Part shown: in pieces, positions 42,897 through 52,202 of the stretch
Numbering within the stretch: position 1 is the stretch's first letter
How the letters are laid out: the number at the start of each line of letters is the position of its first letter
From: Bacilli bacterium
Lineage (GTDB): Bacteria; Bacillota_I; Bacilli_A; RF39; UBA660
NCBI GenBank assembly: GCA_900752905.1
Contig: CAADWX010000001.1
Coordinates: 1 to 64,000 of the forward strand
Length of the DNA: 64,000 nt
Direction of reading: 5' to 3'
Translations under genes and position numbers: made by a program
Notes under the pieces: generated by a model
Told to the model about the DNA's origin: nothing
What the model saw: only the letters and a program-made list of their open reading frames with translations
Database searches by the model: none

Positions 42897-45446
42897 TTAA
42901 TCTTTAAACCATTTTACTAATAATGGTTTAATTAATTCATAAATAAATATTGACATTAAATTTATGATAGATACAGCTAAAATTAATCTAATATCTATTG
43001 ATGTAATACTTATTAATTTACCTATAGGAGTAATAAACACTATAAGTTCAATTAAAAGTATCAATAATATTCCATAGTTCATTGGTTTATTAGAAAATAT
43101 TCCTTGTTTAATAATTGATTGTTTTAGATTTCTACAAGAAATTGAATAAACAATTTCTTGAATTACCATTGAAAGAAGCGCTAAAGACATAGCTGTTTCT
43201 TGTCCATAATTTTTTAAACTAATAAAATATGTAAAAACTACAAATACAGTTTCTATTATAGCTGAAGATGCAATACAAGATTTAATAAAAGATGTAAATA
43301 ATGGTTTATCAATACCTCTTGGTTTTTTATTCATTATATCATTTTCACTTTTTTCAAAAGATAAACATATACTTGGAATAGAATCTGTTACCAAATCAAT
43401 AAATAAGATATAAATTGGCAATAAAATTGTTTTTTTAGTAAGTAACCCTATAATAATAGTAAATATTTCAGCAAAATTACTTGATAATGAAAATACTATA
43501 TTATTTCTGATATTATTATATATTCTTCTACCCTCTTCAACTGCTACAACTATTGTTGAAAAAGAATCATCCATTAATACTATGTCAGAAGCTGACTTTG
43601 TAACATCAGTACCAGTAATACCCATTCCTACACCAACATGAGCATCTTTAATAGCTGGAGCATCATTTACTCCATCTCCGGTCATTGCTACAATTTTTCC
43701 ACTATTTTGAAGAGCAAAAACTATTCTTTGTTTATGTGATGGATTAACTCTTGCATATACTGAATATTTTTTTACTATGTCTTTTAATTCATTATCATTA
43801 TATTTATCAAGTTCACTTCCAATTATTGCTTCATTATCATTAGTTATTATTCCAACATTTTTGGCAATAGCAGTTGCTGTATCTATAGAATCTCCTGTAA
43901 TCATAATTGGTCTAATTCCAGCTTTTTTACATAAAAGGACACTTTTCTTAACACTTTTTCTAGGCGGATCTATCATTCCTAGAATACCAGCAAAAGATAA
44001 ATCTTTTTCCTCTTCTTCTAACTCTTTAATATTTTTTGGTATATAATCTATTTTTTTATAAGCAAATCCTAAAGTCCTTAGAGCATCTTTAGATAAACAT
44101 TTAACTTTATCTAAAATATCATTTTTCTCACTTTTAGTTAAATTTACTTTTTCTATCAAAGATTCCATACTACCTTTACATAATATATATATATCATTAT
44201 CTATTTTATTTAAGGTAGTAAACATCTTTCTATCACTATCAAATGGTATATCTAATATTCTGTTACATTTTTTTCTTAATTTAAGTGGATCAATCTTTTT
44301 ATTGTATAGATAGTCATACAAACATGTTTCTGTAGGATCACCAACATATTTATCTTTATAAATAAGGCCATCATTACAAAGAGCACATATATAATTAAGC
44401 ATATTTTCATCTAACACATATTCTTCTTTAACAGTCATTTTATTTTGTGTTATAGTACCAGTTTTATCAGAGCAAATAATGTCTATAGCTCCAAGTGTTT
44501 CTACTGCTTGCATTTGTTTTACCACTGTTTTCTTTTTTGCTAAATTAGATATTCCAATGGACAATGTTATTGTAATTACAGTTGGTAATCCTTCTGGAAT
44601 AGCAGCTACTGCAAGAGATGAACATAGCATTATAATTTCAAGTATTGTATACTTATTTATTAAAGCTAAAATAAAGATAAATATTAAAATAATAAATACT
44701 ATTATTGTTATCTTTTTAGAAAGCTCTTTTATTTTTAATTGTAATGGTGTTTCTAATGTATCAACTTCATTAAGTGATAATGCAATCTTGCCTATCTCAC
44801 TGTTTTTTCCTGTACTTACAACTATACCAGTACATTTTCCACTTGTAATGCTTGTTTCTAAAAATAGCATGTTTTTTTGTTCTTGAAGAATTAAATTTTC
44901 TTCTAAAACATCTTCACATTTTAAAACAGGAACACTTTCTCCGGTTAAAGTAGATTCATCTACTTTCAAATTTTCACAAGATAATATTCTAATATCAGCA
45001 GGAACTGTTTCTCCAGATTCTAAATAGATTATATCTCCTGGAACTAATTCTTTAGTATTTATTACAATAATTTTATTATCCCTTTTTATTTTGCAAGTAC
45101 TAGTTTCATATTTTTTTAAATCATTTAATATTAATGTTGCTTTTTCCTCTTGTACAAATCCAACAATAGCATTTATAAAAACTACAAAAAGAATAACAAT
45201 AGTATCAGTATACTCATGAGAATAGAAAATTCCATAAAAATATAAAAGCAATGCTACTACTAATAATATAATAATCATTGTATCATTAAATTGTTTTAAA
45301 AATCTTAAAATCCATGGTTTTCTCTTTTTATTTAAAATAATATTTTTTCCATAATCATTTAATCTTTTATTTGCTTCTTTACTATCTAATCCAGAAATAT
45401 TACTATTCAAAATTTTTAATATATCTTCTTTTCTTTTAGAATACAT
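42897..45446 (-). CDS. P-type ATPase, Ca2+-type (IIA)
   Basis: 849 aa, about ten membrane helices. TGES at 168-171, PEGLP at 284-288 in helix M4, phosphorylation site DKTGT at 327-331, KGSMES in the nucleotide domain and TGDGVNDAPAIKDAHVG in the hinge. PEGLP and the following helix pattern fit calcium pumps of the SERCA/PMR1-like bacterial group. It should export Ca2+ or Mn2+. It lies 45 nt after a DUF1287 gene and may be co-transcribed. Confidence 0.93.
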   Translation of the reverse strand: MYSKRKEDILKILNSNISGLDSKEANKRLNDYGKNIILNKKRKPWILRFLKQFNDTMIIILLVVALLLYFYGIFYSHEYTDTIVILFVVFINAIVGFVQEEKATLILNDLKKYETSTCKIKRDNKIIVINTKELVPGDIIYLESGETVPADIRILSCENLKVDESTLTGESVPVLKCEDVLEENLILQEQKNMLFLETSITSGKCTGIVVSTGKNSEIGKIALSLNEVDTLETPLQLKIKELSKKITIIVFIILIFIFILALINKYTILEIIMLCSSLAVAAIPEGLPTVITITLSIGISNLAKKKTVVKQMQAVETLGAIDIICSDKTGTITQNKMTVKEEYVLDENMLNYICALCNDGLIYKDKYVGDPTETCLYDYLYNKKIDPLKLRKKCNRILDIPFDSDRKMFTTLNKIDNDIYILCKGSMESLIEKVNLTKSEKNDILDKVKCLSKDALRTLGFAYKKIDYIPKNIKELEEEEKDLSFAGILGMIDPPRKSVKKSVLLCKKAGIRPIMITGDSIDTATAIAKNVGIITNDNEAIIGSELDKYNDNELKDIVKKYSVYARVNPSHKQRIVFALQNSGKIVAMTGDGVNDAPAIKDAHVGVGMGITGTDVTKSASDIVLMDDSFSTIVVAVEEGRRIYNNIRNNIVFSLSSNFAEIFTIIIGLLTKKTILLPIYILFIDLVTDSIPSICLSFEKSENDIMNKKPRGIDKPLFTSFIKSCIASSAIIETVFVVFTYFISLKNYGQETAMSLALLSMVIQEIVYSISCRNLKQSIIKQGIFSNKPMNYGILLILLIELIVFITPIGKLISITSIDIRLILAVSIINLMSIFIYELIKPLLVKWFKD

Positions 45447-45491
45447 TTATCACCATCTCCAATTTATTATTTTTTAATTTTTTTAAAACTC

Positions 45492-46145
45492 TTAACTAAT
45501 TCTATAATGACCAACTATATCTTTTCTATATTCTAAAATATCTTCTTCATAATATCTTTGATAAGGACTAGCATGATGTATAATGAAACTTATTCCTTTT
45601 TTATTTCTATTATCAGACACTATTCCGATATGTTTTTTAAATACAACAATATCTCCACCTTGCCACTTATCTATTTTATTTATATCTGTAGTAAGACTTA
45701 TAGCATTATTATCTAAATATATTTTTAAATTTTGAACTCTTCTAAAGTCTATTTTTTTATCAATAACATTTATATCATATAAATCTTTATTGGCTTTGAT
45801 ATCTTCATTTACTAAGGTCATTAAATCATATCCAGCATCTTTTAATGCAAAAGCTACTACATCAGTACAAACTCCATATTCATCATCAGGATAACCTGTT
45901 TCATAATATTTACTCCTATATTTAGGCTTTTTTTCTATATAATTTTTTGCATTATTTAATATATCTGTTTGATCATCTATACCGTCATTATCTTTATCAA
46001 TATTGCTTTTATAAGTTTTTATATTAAAATCTGTATTTGTATATTTTTTATGTGGAATATAATTAAAATAATATAGTGTATATAAAATAATAATTATTAA
46101 TATTAACATTATCAAAGTAGTAATGATTATTATTTTCTTCTTCAT
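45492..46145 (-). CDS. DUF1287 family anchored protein
   Basis: 217 aa. One N-terminal helix (about 4-25), then a DUF1287 domain: NDGIDDQTDIL, YGVCTDVVAFALKDAGYDL, WQGGDIVVFKKHIGIVSD, and HYRIS at the end. The Cys of GVCTD, and His of KKHIGIV and IIHHASP, resemble an NlpC/P60-like Cys-His centre, so a wall peptidase or amidase role is inferred. Precedes the P-type ATPase gene. Confidence 0.85.
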   Translation of the reverse strand: MKKKIIIITTLIMLILIIIILYTLYYFNYIPHKKYTNTDFNIKTYKSNIDKDNDGIDDQTDILNNAKNYIEKKPKYRSKYYETGYPDDEYGVCTDVVAFALKDAGYDLMTLVNEDIKANKDLYDINVIDKKIDFRRVQNLKIYLDNNAISLTTDINKIDKWQGGDIVVFKKHIGIVSDNRNKKGISFIIHHASPYQRYYEEDILEYRKDIVGHYRIS

Positions 46146-46170
46146 AATAAAAGTCTCACTTTCAAATTAT

Positions 46171-46281
46171 TCTATCTAATCTATATATAATTATAACATA
46201 TAATTCATTATATTGATAAAAATATCTAAAATAATATTCTAAGTATTATAAAAAGATATTATCCTGTAATAATATCTTTTA
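46171..46281 (-). repeat. 111-bp cassette repeat, copy c
   Basis: Same length as copy b. It contains the hairpin at 46251-46280, whose bases also encode KDIITG and the stop of the DacF-type gene, and then the AT-rich region that leads to the DUF1287 gene. Confidence 0.85.
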
Positions 46282-47407
46282 ATGTTCTTAAATAAAGTTT
46301 AAATATATTTACTTTAGTTACATCTTCTTTTATAGTTACATTAATAGTATCAACAATTTTATTGTTTTCTTTTATACTTAATTTTCCAACACATGTACCT
46401 TTTTTAGTGGGTACAGTTATTTTATTTATATTTAAATCATATGTAATATTTCCAAGCTTCGTAGATTTATTCATTATTATATTTACATCATTAACTGGTA
46501 CAATCTTTACAGTTTCATCTTTTGCTTTAGAGATTTTTATTTCTTTTAATACATCATTTTTATCTACAACTTTTTCTAATTTATATTTAGCATATCCATA
46601 ATCTAACATTTCTGTTACTTCACTATTTCTTGTAGTAGTATCTGGTTCTTTCATTACTACTGATATAAGTCTCATATTATTCTTATTAGCTGTAGCTGTT
46701 AAACAGTATCCTGCAGTTTTTGTATAACCAGTTTTTAATCCATCCACAATAGGATTAAATCTAACAAGTTTATTTGTATTAACTAACCAAAATTCACGAT
46801 CAGTACCTTTTCTTAAATAATCTTCATATATTGATGAAAACTCCAATACTTTTTCATGTTTTAATAACTCACGAGCTATAATGGACATATCATGCGCTGA
46901 AGAATAATGATTTACTTCATCAAGTCCATGTGGATTTTTAAAATTTGTATCTGTTAAACCTAATTCACTTGCCCTTTTATTCATCATTTCTACAAATTCT
47001 TCAACACTTCCAGCTACAGCTTCTGAAAGTGCTACAACAGCATCATTTGCACTACCCACAGCAACACCTTTAAATAAATCTTCTACGCTCATTTTTTCTC
47101 CAACTTCAAGAAGTATTTGACTTCCTCCCATAGAAGAAGCTCTTTGTGATACAGTAATAATATCATCCCATTTTATAACATCATTTTCTATTGCTTCCAT
47201 TACTAGAAGCATACTCATCATTTTGGTCATAGAAGCTGGAGATAATTTTTCATGAGAATTTTTTTCAAATAATATTTTACCAGTTGATGCCTCAATCAAT
47301 ATAGCACTTTCTGCATTTTGAGCTAAAGTATAATCTACTTTTGACTCTTCTGCTTTTACACTAAATGCAATAAAAAACAAACATAAGAAACATAATACTT
47401 TCTTCAT
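46259..47407 (-). CDS. dacF: D-alanyl-D-alanine carboxypeptidase, DacF type
   Basis: 382 aa. Signal peptide (1-18, ending VKAE), then SPASMTKMMS (SxxK), SANDAVVALSEA (SxN) and KTGYTKTAG (KTG). A C-terminal beta domain follows and there is an amphipathic end (LKLYLRTLKDII-type). It trims D-Ala from stem peptides; DacF-type members often act in sporulation. The last six codons lie in the terminator hairpin. AGAGGTGA precedes the ATG. Confidence 0.9.
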   Translation of the reverse strand: MKKVLCFLCLFFIAFSVKAEESKVDYTLAQNAESAILIEASTGKILFEKNSHEKLSPASMTKMMSMLLVMEAIENDVIKWDDIITVSQRASSMGGSQILLEVGEKMSVEDLFKGVAVGSANDAVVALSEAVAGSVEEFVEMMNKRASELGLTDTNFKNPHGLDEVNHYSSAHDMSIIARELLKHEKVLEFSSIYEDYLRKGTDREFWLVNTNKLVRFNPIVDGLKTGYTKTAGYCLTATANKNNMRLISVVMKEPDTTTRNSEVTEMLDYGYAKYKLEKVVDKNDVLKEIKISKAKDETVKIVPVNDVNIIMNKSTKLGNITYDLNINKITVPTKKGTCVGKLSIKENNKIVDTINVTIKEDVTKVNIFKLYLRTLKDIITG

Positions 47408-47441
47408 AATTCACCTCTAATAAAAGAATATGTTATAAATT

Positions 47442-47479
47442 AAAAAAAATTAGTTAACTTTTAATTTTTAACTAATTTA
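47442..47479 (-). terminator. Terminator of the serine hydrolase gene
   Basis: Stem AAATTAGTTAA (around 47447-47457) with TTAACTAATTT (47468-47478), followed by a T-run on the minus strand. Confidence 0.8.
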
Positions 47480-48481
47480 ATTACCATATATTTTATCTTT
47501 ACATACTTGTTGTCTATTTTTATAATATAGATGATGTAATTCATTTACTTTTTTATGTATATTTCTAACAACTTTTTCATAATCATCATTTCCATGCAAA
47601 GTTAAAATTGATATATAATAAGGTCTTGTTTCATATACTATTCCAATATCATGATAATAATAACTATACCATCCATATTTATGCGCTACATTATTGCTAT
47701 CTTTATCAGTTAAATAAAGAGAATTATAATAAGTATTCATCATATATTGTTTTAAAAGTGGTCCATATTCTTTACTATTTTCTATTATTTCGTTAGCATG
47801 TTTCAAATATATATTAGTATCATATGCTGTTTGTGAACCAAAAGTGTCAGTTCCATACAATGTATATTTAGCACCTAATTTTTTACCATAAGCCTTAAGA
47901 TTATCAGTACCTATATAATCACTTAGCATAAAATGAGCACTATTATCACTATACATAATAGCATAACTTATTAATTCTTTTATAGATACATCATCACCTA
48001 TTTTATGCTTTTCCATACCATCACTATAAGCTTTTTTATATTTGGCTGTATACGTTAATGTATCATTTATATCTATATTACCCTTTTCTGCTTCATCAAA
48101 AATATACATAGCTTCAACTAGTTTAATCAAACTTGCACCATAGTAAACTGTATTTTCATTATAAGTATATTTAAAACCAGTATTAATATCTTCATAATAC
48201 ACACTTGCTTCATAATTTTCCTTTATATATTTATCTATTTCTTCTATCTTATTTTTTATTTCATCTGTCATATCAGATTCGGTGTATTTCTTCGTAATAC
48301 ATTCATTATACTTTTTTGTAATAGATAAATCTTTATCTACTGTAATTAGCACTTCATCTGCTTTTCTTTTTAAGTTAATTGCATTCTTATAATTTAAAAA
48401 TAAAATAATTAAATATAAAATCAATAATAATATTATAAATAAAAATATTATAATTTTCTTCTTATTCTTTCTCTTCTTCAT
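47477..48481 (-). CDS. Anchored serine hydrolase, class A beta-lactamase-like
   Basis: 334 aa. A Lys-rich start and one membrane helix (about 10-29), then a class A fold from about residue 85: GASLIKLVEA (SxxK), YSDNSAHFML (SDN) and VAHKYGWYS where the KTG box reads HKYG. It ends with YISILTLHG. Class A-like serine hydrolases include beta-lactamases and wall peptidases; the altered third box makes the substrate uncertain. Confidence 0.8.
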   Translation of the reverse strand: MKKRKNKKKIIIFLFIILLLILYLIILFLNYKNAINLKRKADEVLITVDKDLSITKKYNECITKKYTESDMTDEIKNKIEEIDKYIKENYEASVYYEDINTGFKYTYNENTVYYGASLIKLVEAMYIFDEAEKGNIDINDTLTYTAKYKKAYSDGMEKHKIGDDVSIKELISYAIMYSDNSAHFMLSDYIGTDNLKAYGKKLGAKYTLYGTDTFGSQTAYDTNIYLKHANEIIENSKEYGPLLKQYMMNTYYNSLYLTDKDSNNVAHKYGWYSYYYHDIGIVYETRPYYISILTLHGNDDYEKVVRNIHKKVNELHHLYYKNRQQVCKDKIYGN

Positions 48482-48529
48482 ACCATCACTTCAGGACTAT
48501 TATACAACTAATTTAAAAATAAATCTATA

Positions 48530-49039
48530 TCATTTTTGAAAATACCCATTATATACTTCTTTAGTTTCGTTAACTACAACAAAGGCATTTTTATCATATT
48601 TTTTTATAATTTTTCGAAGATTTATAAATTTAGTTTTATCTATTTCAATAAATAACATATATTTTTCTACTTCATCTTCACTTAATATATCTATAGCTGT
48701 TAATCCAAATCCTTCTTTTCTTAATATATTTATTAATTTTTTATTACTAGTTATAACTTGTACACCAAAATTACCACTTATAAATTTTTCTGATATATAT
48801 CCACCAAAATATGTACCTGTTGCGAAACCTAAAGCATATGATATAGCAATTAAAATACTAGTTTCATCTGTATTTAGTGCTTCTTTCACTATTAAAAACC
48901 ATAAAAGTATTTCAATAAATCCTATAACACTTGCTAAAATTTTTTTACCTTTTACAGTTAATATAGTCGCTACTGTTCCCATTGATACATCTATTATTCT
49001 AACAAAAAATATTTTTAAACAAAGAAATAAAAGTTCCAT
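48530..49039 (-). CDS. UPF0316/DUF2179 membrane protein
   Basis: 169 aa. Three N-terminal membrane segments (FFVRIIDVSMGTVATILTVKG, then LLWFLIV and ISYALGFATGTYFGGYI), then a small cytoplasmic DUF2179-type domain with FGVQVIT and GFGLTAIDI. Function unknown, possibly a small-molecule sensing domain. TGGAGGA precedes the ATG. Divergent from the VanY-like genes. Confidence 0.85.
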   Translation of the reverse strand: MELLFLCLKIFFVRIIDVSMGTVATILTVKGKKILASVIGFIEILLWFLIVKEALNTDETSILIAISYALGFATGTYFGGYISEKFISGNFGVQVITSNKKLINILRKEGFGLTAIDILSEDEVEKYMLFIEIDKTKFINLRKIIKKYDKNAFVVVNETKEVYNGYFQK

Positions 49040-49093
49040 ATAATTCCTCCATATATATATATTATTTACTAAAATGCAAATATATATTCGGAA

Positions 49094-49121
49094 TTGTTTT
49101 TTATTTTATTTATAGTATAAT
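49094..49121 (+). promoter_or_regulatory. Promoter of the VanY-like pair
   Basis: TTGTTT (49094-49099), 16 nt, TATAAT (49116-49121). Confidence 0.6.
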
Positions 49122-49138
49122 TATTATAGGTGAAATAT

Positions 49139-50062
49139 ATGATAGTAAAAAGAAGAAAAATAAAAAAAGATGTATTATATAAAGCAATTGGTATTCTTGT
49201 ATCAATAATAATTATTATTATTCTAATTAATGTATTTGTTTCTATACATAATAAAAAACAAAGTAATAATTATAAATTAAAAAAAGTTGGATATAATGAT
49301 AAAGAAGTAACTGAAATACTAAAATTAGATGATAAATATATAGAATATCTTTTAAAAGCTGACTATAACCCAGTCGCATATAAATTAATTAAAGAGAAAT
49401 ATTTTATAGAAAATAATATGGATGCATATTTAGATTATTATAAAAAACATGATAAAGAAAAACTTTCTAATATTATCGCTCTTGTTAATGTAGGTCAAAA
49501 TGAAAAAAATTATGAAAATTATAAAAATTCAAATGTAGAGGATAAAGAATTAATACTAATAAATAAACATACTAAATTAGATGAAAATGTTGAATTTGAT
49601 GATTTAGTAGAGGTAAAAAATTGGTATTGTTATGGAACAAATTACTTAAGAGAAGATGCCTACAATGCATTTATTGATTTATATAATGATGCTCATGAAG
49701 AAAATCTAAATATATTAATAAAATTAAGTTATAGAAGTTATGCTGATCAAGAAGCTCTATGGAATAACCAAGGTGGTGAAGATGATGATACATCTATTTC
49801 AAAGCCAGGATTTTCAGACTATCAATCAGGATACTCTATAGATATTAATTTGGATGAAGAAGGAAATATTTTATCTTGGATGAAAGCTAATGCTTACAAA
49901 TATGGATTTATTTTAAGATACCCTAGTGATAAAGTTAAAATAACAGGATATGAAGCAAATGATGCTCACTGGAGATATGTAGGCGTTAAAGCTGCTAAAA
50001 AAATACATGATGAGAATATAACTTTTGATGAATATTATGCATATTATGTAGAAAATAAATAG
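49139..50062 (+). CDS. VanY-like M15B peptidase with altered zinc site
   Basis: 307 aa from ATG 49139 (AGGTGA 5 nt upstream). One membrane helix (about 13-33), a linker of about 120 residues, then an M15B domain: LIKLSYRSYADQEALW, the site KPGFSDYQSGYSIDI, and YEANDAHWRYVG. The usual SxHxxGxAxD becomes SDYQSGYSID, so the first zinc His is Tyr, and the catalytic Glu of ExxH becomes Asp (NDAH). The fold is kept, so it may be an inactive binder or regulator. The following gene has the intact motif. Confidence 0.85.
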   Translation: MIVKRRKIKKDVLYKAIGILVSIIIIIILINVFVSIHNKKQSNNYKLKKVGYNDKEVTEILKLDDKYIEYLLKADYNPVAYKLIKEKYFIENNMDAYLDYYKKHDKEKLSNIIALVNVGQNEKNYENYKNSNVEDKELILINKHTKLDENVEFDDLVEVKNWYCYGTNYLREDAYNAFIDLYNDAHEENLNILIKLSYRSYADQEALWNNQGGEDDDTSISKPGFSDYQSGYSIDINLDEEGNILSWMKANAYKYGFILRYPSDKVKITGYEANDAHWRYVGVKAAKKIHDENITFDEYYAYYVENK

Positions 50063-50067
50063 AAACA

Positions 50068-50106
50068 AAAACATCACTAAAGCATATTATATAGTGGTGT
50101 TTTTTT
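50068..50106 (+). terminator. Terminator between the two VanY-like genes
   Basis: Stem ACATCACTA (50071-50079) with TAGTGGTGT (50092-50100, one G-U), then six T that run directly into the next start codon. Confidence 0.8.
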
Positions 50107-50754
50107 ATGAAAAAATATATAACTATAATTATATTTATCTTACTTTTTATAGGAGATGAAATAACTCCTAATCCCCTTTTTTACCATAATATAAAATCTA
50201 TTGATAGTATAAGTTATACAACTCTTATAAATAAAAATAATCGCATTGGAAGTAATTTTATTCCTGATTTAAAAAAGTTAGATATAAATTACGCATTTGA
50301 TGATAAATATATGGAAAAAAAAGCTGCTTTAGCATTTGAAGATATGGCTAAATCTGCTCTTAAAGATGGTTATAAAATTATTGCTGTATCAGCATACAGA
50401 AGTTATTCATATCAGGAAAAATTATATGAACATTATGTAAAAGAAAAAGGATATGAATATGCTGATAAATGTTCAGCAAGACCAGGCCATTCTGAACATC
50501 AAACAGGGCTTTCTGTTGATATAATGGGAAGTAATAATGATTATAATTTATTTGGAGACTCTATTGAATTTAATTGGGTAAAAGAAAATGCTTATAAATA
50601 TGGTTTTATATTAAGATATCCTAAAGATAAAGAATATATAACTGGATTTAAATATGAGCCTTGGCATTATAGATATGTTGGAAAAATATCAAAATATATA
50701 TATGAAAATAATATAACATTAGAAGAATATTTTGCTTTTCATAAAAATAGTTAA
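50107..50754 (+). CDS. VanY-like D-Ala-D-Ala carboxypeptidase (M15B)
   Basis: 215 aa. A signal-like hydrophobic N-terminus (KKYITIIIFILLFIG), then an M15B domain: IIAVSAYRSYSYQEKLYEHY, the complete zinc motif RPGHSEHQTGLSVDI and EPWHYRYVG with the catalytic Glu and third ligand. It should cleave terminal D-Ala from stem peptides outside the cell. The only ribosome site candidate is GTGGTG in the 3' arm of the preceding terminator, 8 nt from the ATG. Confidence 0.9.
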   Translation: MKKYITIIIFILLFIGDEITPNPLFYHNIKSIDSISYTTLINKNNRIGSNFIPDLKKLDINYAFDDKYMEKKAALAFEDMAKSALKDGYKIIAVSAYRSYSYQEKLYEHYVKEKGYEYADKCSARPGHSEHQTGLSVDIMGSNNDYNLFGDSIEFNWVKENAYKYGFILRYPKDKEYITGFKYEPWHYRYVGKISKYIYENNITLEEYFAFHKNS

Positions 50755-51222
50755 AAGTAAATCTATAAAAAATAATATAATTAATATCCAAGAAACTATT
50801 CTTGGTATTTTTTTTACTATTTTATCACTTTTTCCTTTTAGAAAAACAATAAAAAGTAATGAACTAATTCCCCATATAATTAACATTTTAAGAGAAATAA
50901 ACTTTCCAAAATTAAATTTATGATTTGAATAATCCCATAAAACTATATTAAATAAACTTTTTAATAAAATACCACCTAAATATTCAATTAAAGTAAGTAA
51001 AATACTAGATATTAAAAATAATAATAATAAATATTTAAATCTACTAAGTTTAAATTTTTTAAGAAACTTATCAATAATTAAAACTATAATTATTCCTATA
51101 CCATATATAGGAGTCCAATAGCCATATAAAAAACCACTATGACCACTACAAAATAAATAAATTATAGATTCTATTATATGACCAATAATTGAGTATAAAA
51201 AAAAGTAATTAATATAATACAT
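50719..51222 (-). CDS. ABC-transporter type IV (CmpB-like) membrane protein
   Basis: 167 aa, about five membrane helices. GYWTPIYGIG, LIEYLGGILL and LWDYSNHKFNFGKFISLK fit the putative ABC-transporter type IV family (PF06541). Role unknown. Its 3' end overlaps that of the VanY-like gene by 36 nt tail to tail. AAAGGTGA precedes the ATG. Confidence 0.8.
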   Translation of the reverse strand: MYYINYFFLYSIIGHIIESIIYLFCSGHSGFLYGYWTPIYGIGIIIVLIIDKFLKKFKLSRFKYLLLLFLISSILLTLIEYLGGILLKSLFNIVLWDYSNHKFNFGKFISLKMLIIWGISSLLFIVFLKGKSDKIVKKIPRIVSWILIILFFIDLLLTIFMKSKIFF

Positions 51223-51261
51223 AATATCACCTTTATTATTATGGCAATTTTAGTATATTAA

Positions 51262-52146
51262 TTACATTTTGGCTCTTGGATGTGTTGATAAATATACTTT
51301 TCTAAGTCGTTCATTTGAAACATGAGTATAAATTTGAGTAGTAGATAAATTCTCATGACCTAATAATTCTTGAACACTTTTTAAATCAGCTCCACTATCT
51401 AACATATGTGTTGCGAAAGTATGCCTTAAAACGTGTGGACTAATATGAAAATCTATTTCACCTTTTTTTAAAATATTATCTATTATAACTCTAACTCCTC
51501 TAGTTGTAAGACCACTACCATTTTTATTTAAAACCAGATACTCTTGATTATTCTTTACTAATTTTTCCCTTCCATCATTTAAATATATATCAAGTAAGTT
51601 TTTTAAATATTCTCCATATAAAACTATTCTTTCCTTATTTCCTTTACCTAAAATTCTAATTTTTCTTGTACTTAAATTTATATCTTTTAATTTTATATTA
51701 ACTAGCTCACTTACTCTTATACCAGTTGAATATAAAAGCTCTAATATTACACTATCTCTTTGACCTAAAGGTGTACTTTTATCTGGAATATTTAAAATAG
51801 TTTCAAGTTCATTATAGTATAAAAAATGAGGTAGTTTACTTTCTTGTTTTGGATTAGATATAAGAGTCATAGGATTTTTAACTATATAATTTTCTTTTAA
51901 CATATATTTATAAAAGCTTCTAAGAGAACTTATATGTCTACTTATAGTTTTAGAACTATATTTTTTATTATACATATATGATAAATAATTTCTAATTACT
52001 TTATAATCACTATCTAACACATCAATATTCTCTTTATTTAAAAAATCTAAATAAAAAGATAAATCATCTTTATAATTAATTAAAGTATAATTAGAATAGT
52101 TTTTTTCTAAATCAATGTATTTTAAAAATTCAGATAAATACTTCAT
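51262..52146 (-). CDS. xerD: Tyrosine recombinase XerD/XerC-like
   Basis: 294 aa. SAM-like N-terminal domain, then catalytic residues: Arg in STGIRVSELVN, HVLRHTFATHML (HxLR), a later His in LLGHENLSTTQ and the nucleophile Tyr in QIYTHV. It resolves chromosome dimers with FtsK, whose gene lies just upstream. No insertion element surrounds it, so it is a housekeeping recombinase rather than a phage integrase. XerC versus XerD cannot be settled here. Confidence 0.9.
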   Translation of the reverse strand: MKYLSEFLKYIDLEKNYSNYTLINYKDDLSFYLDFLNKENIDVLDSDYKVIRNYLSYMYNKKYSSKTISRHISSLRSFYKYMLKENYIVKNPMTLISNPKQESKLPHFLYYNELETILNIPDKSTPLGQRDSVILELLYSTGIRVSELVNIKLKDINLSTRKIRILGKGNKERIVLYGEYLKNLLDIYLNDGREKLVKNNQEYLVLNKNGSGLTTRGVRVIIDNILKKGEIDFHISPHVLRHTFATHMLDSGADLKSVQELLGHENLSTTQIYTHVSNERLRKVYLSTHPRAKM

Positions 52147-52167
52147 ATAATCACCATATTAATTATA

Positions 52168-52202
52168 TCAAAAAAAAGAAGATTAATCATCATTATCTTC
52201 TT
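52168..52202 (-). terminator. Terminator of ftsK
   Basis: Stem AAGAAGAT (52176-52183) with ATCTTCTT (52195-52202), followed by T-run on the minus strand and overlapping the ftsK end. Confidence 0.75.

Noticed and set aside
42681..46281. Direct repeats as ends of a transposon
   Set aside because: They are direct rather than inverted, no transposase lies between, and they coincide with terminator/promoter regions, so a duplicated regulatory cassette is simpler.
47477..50754. Vancomycin resistance cluster
   Set aside because: VanY-like peptidases are present but vanH, vanA/B-type ligase, vanX and a vanRS pair are not adjacent; ordinary wall trimming is sufficient.
51262..52146. Tyrosine recombinase as a phage or island integrase
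   Set aside because: Its length, motifs and position beside ftsK fit XerC/D, and no phage genes or att-like repeats surround it.
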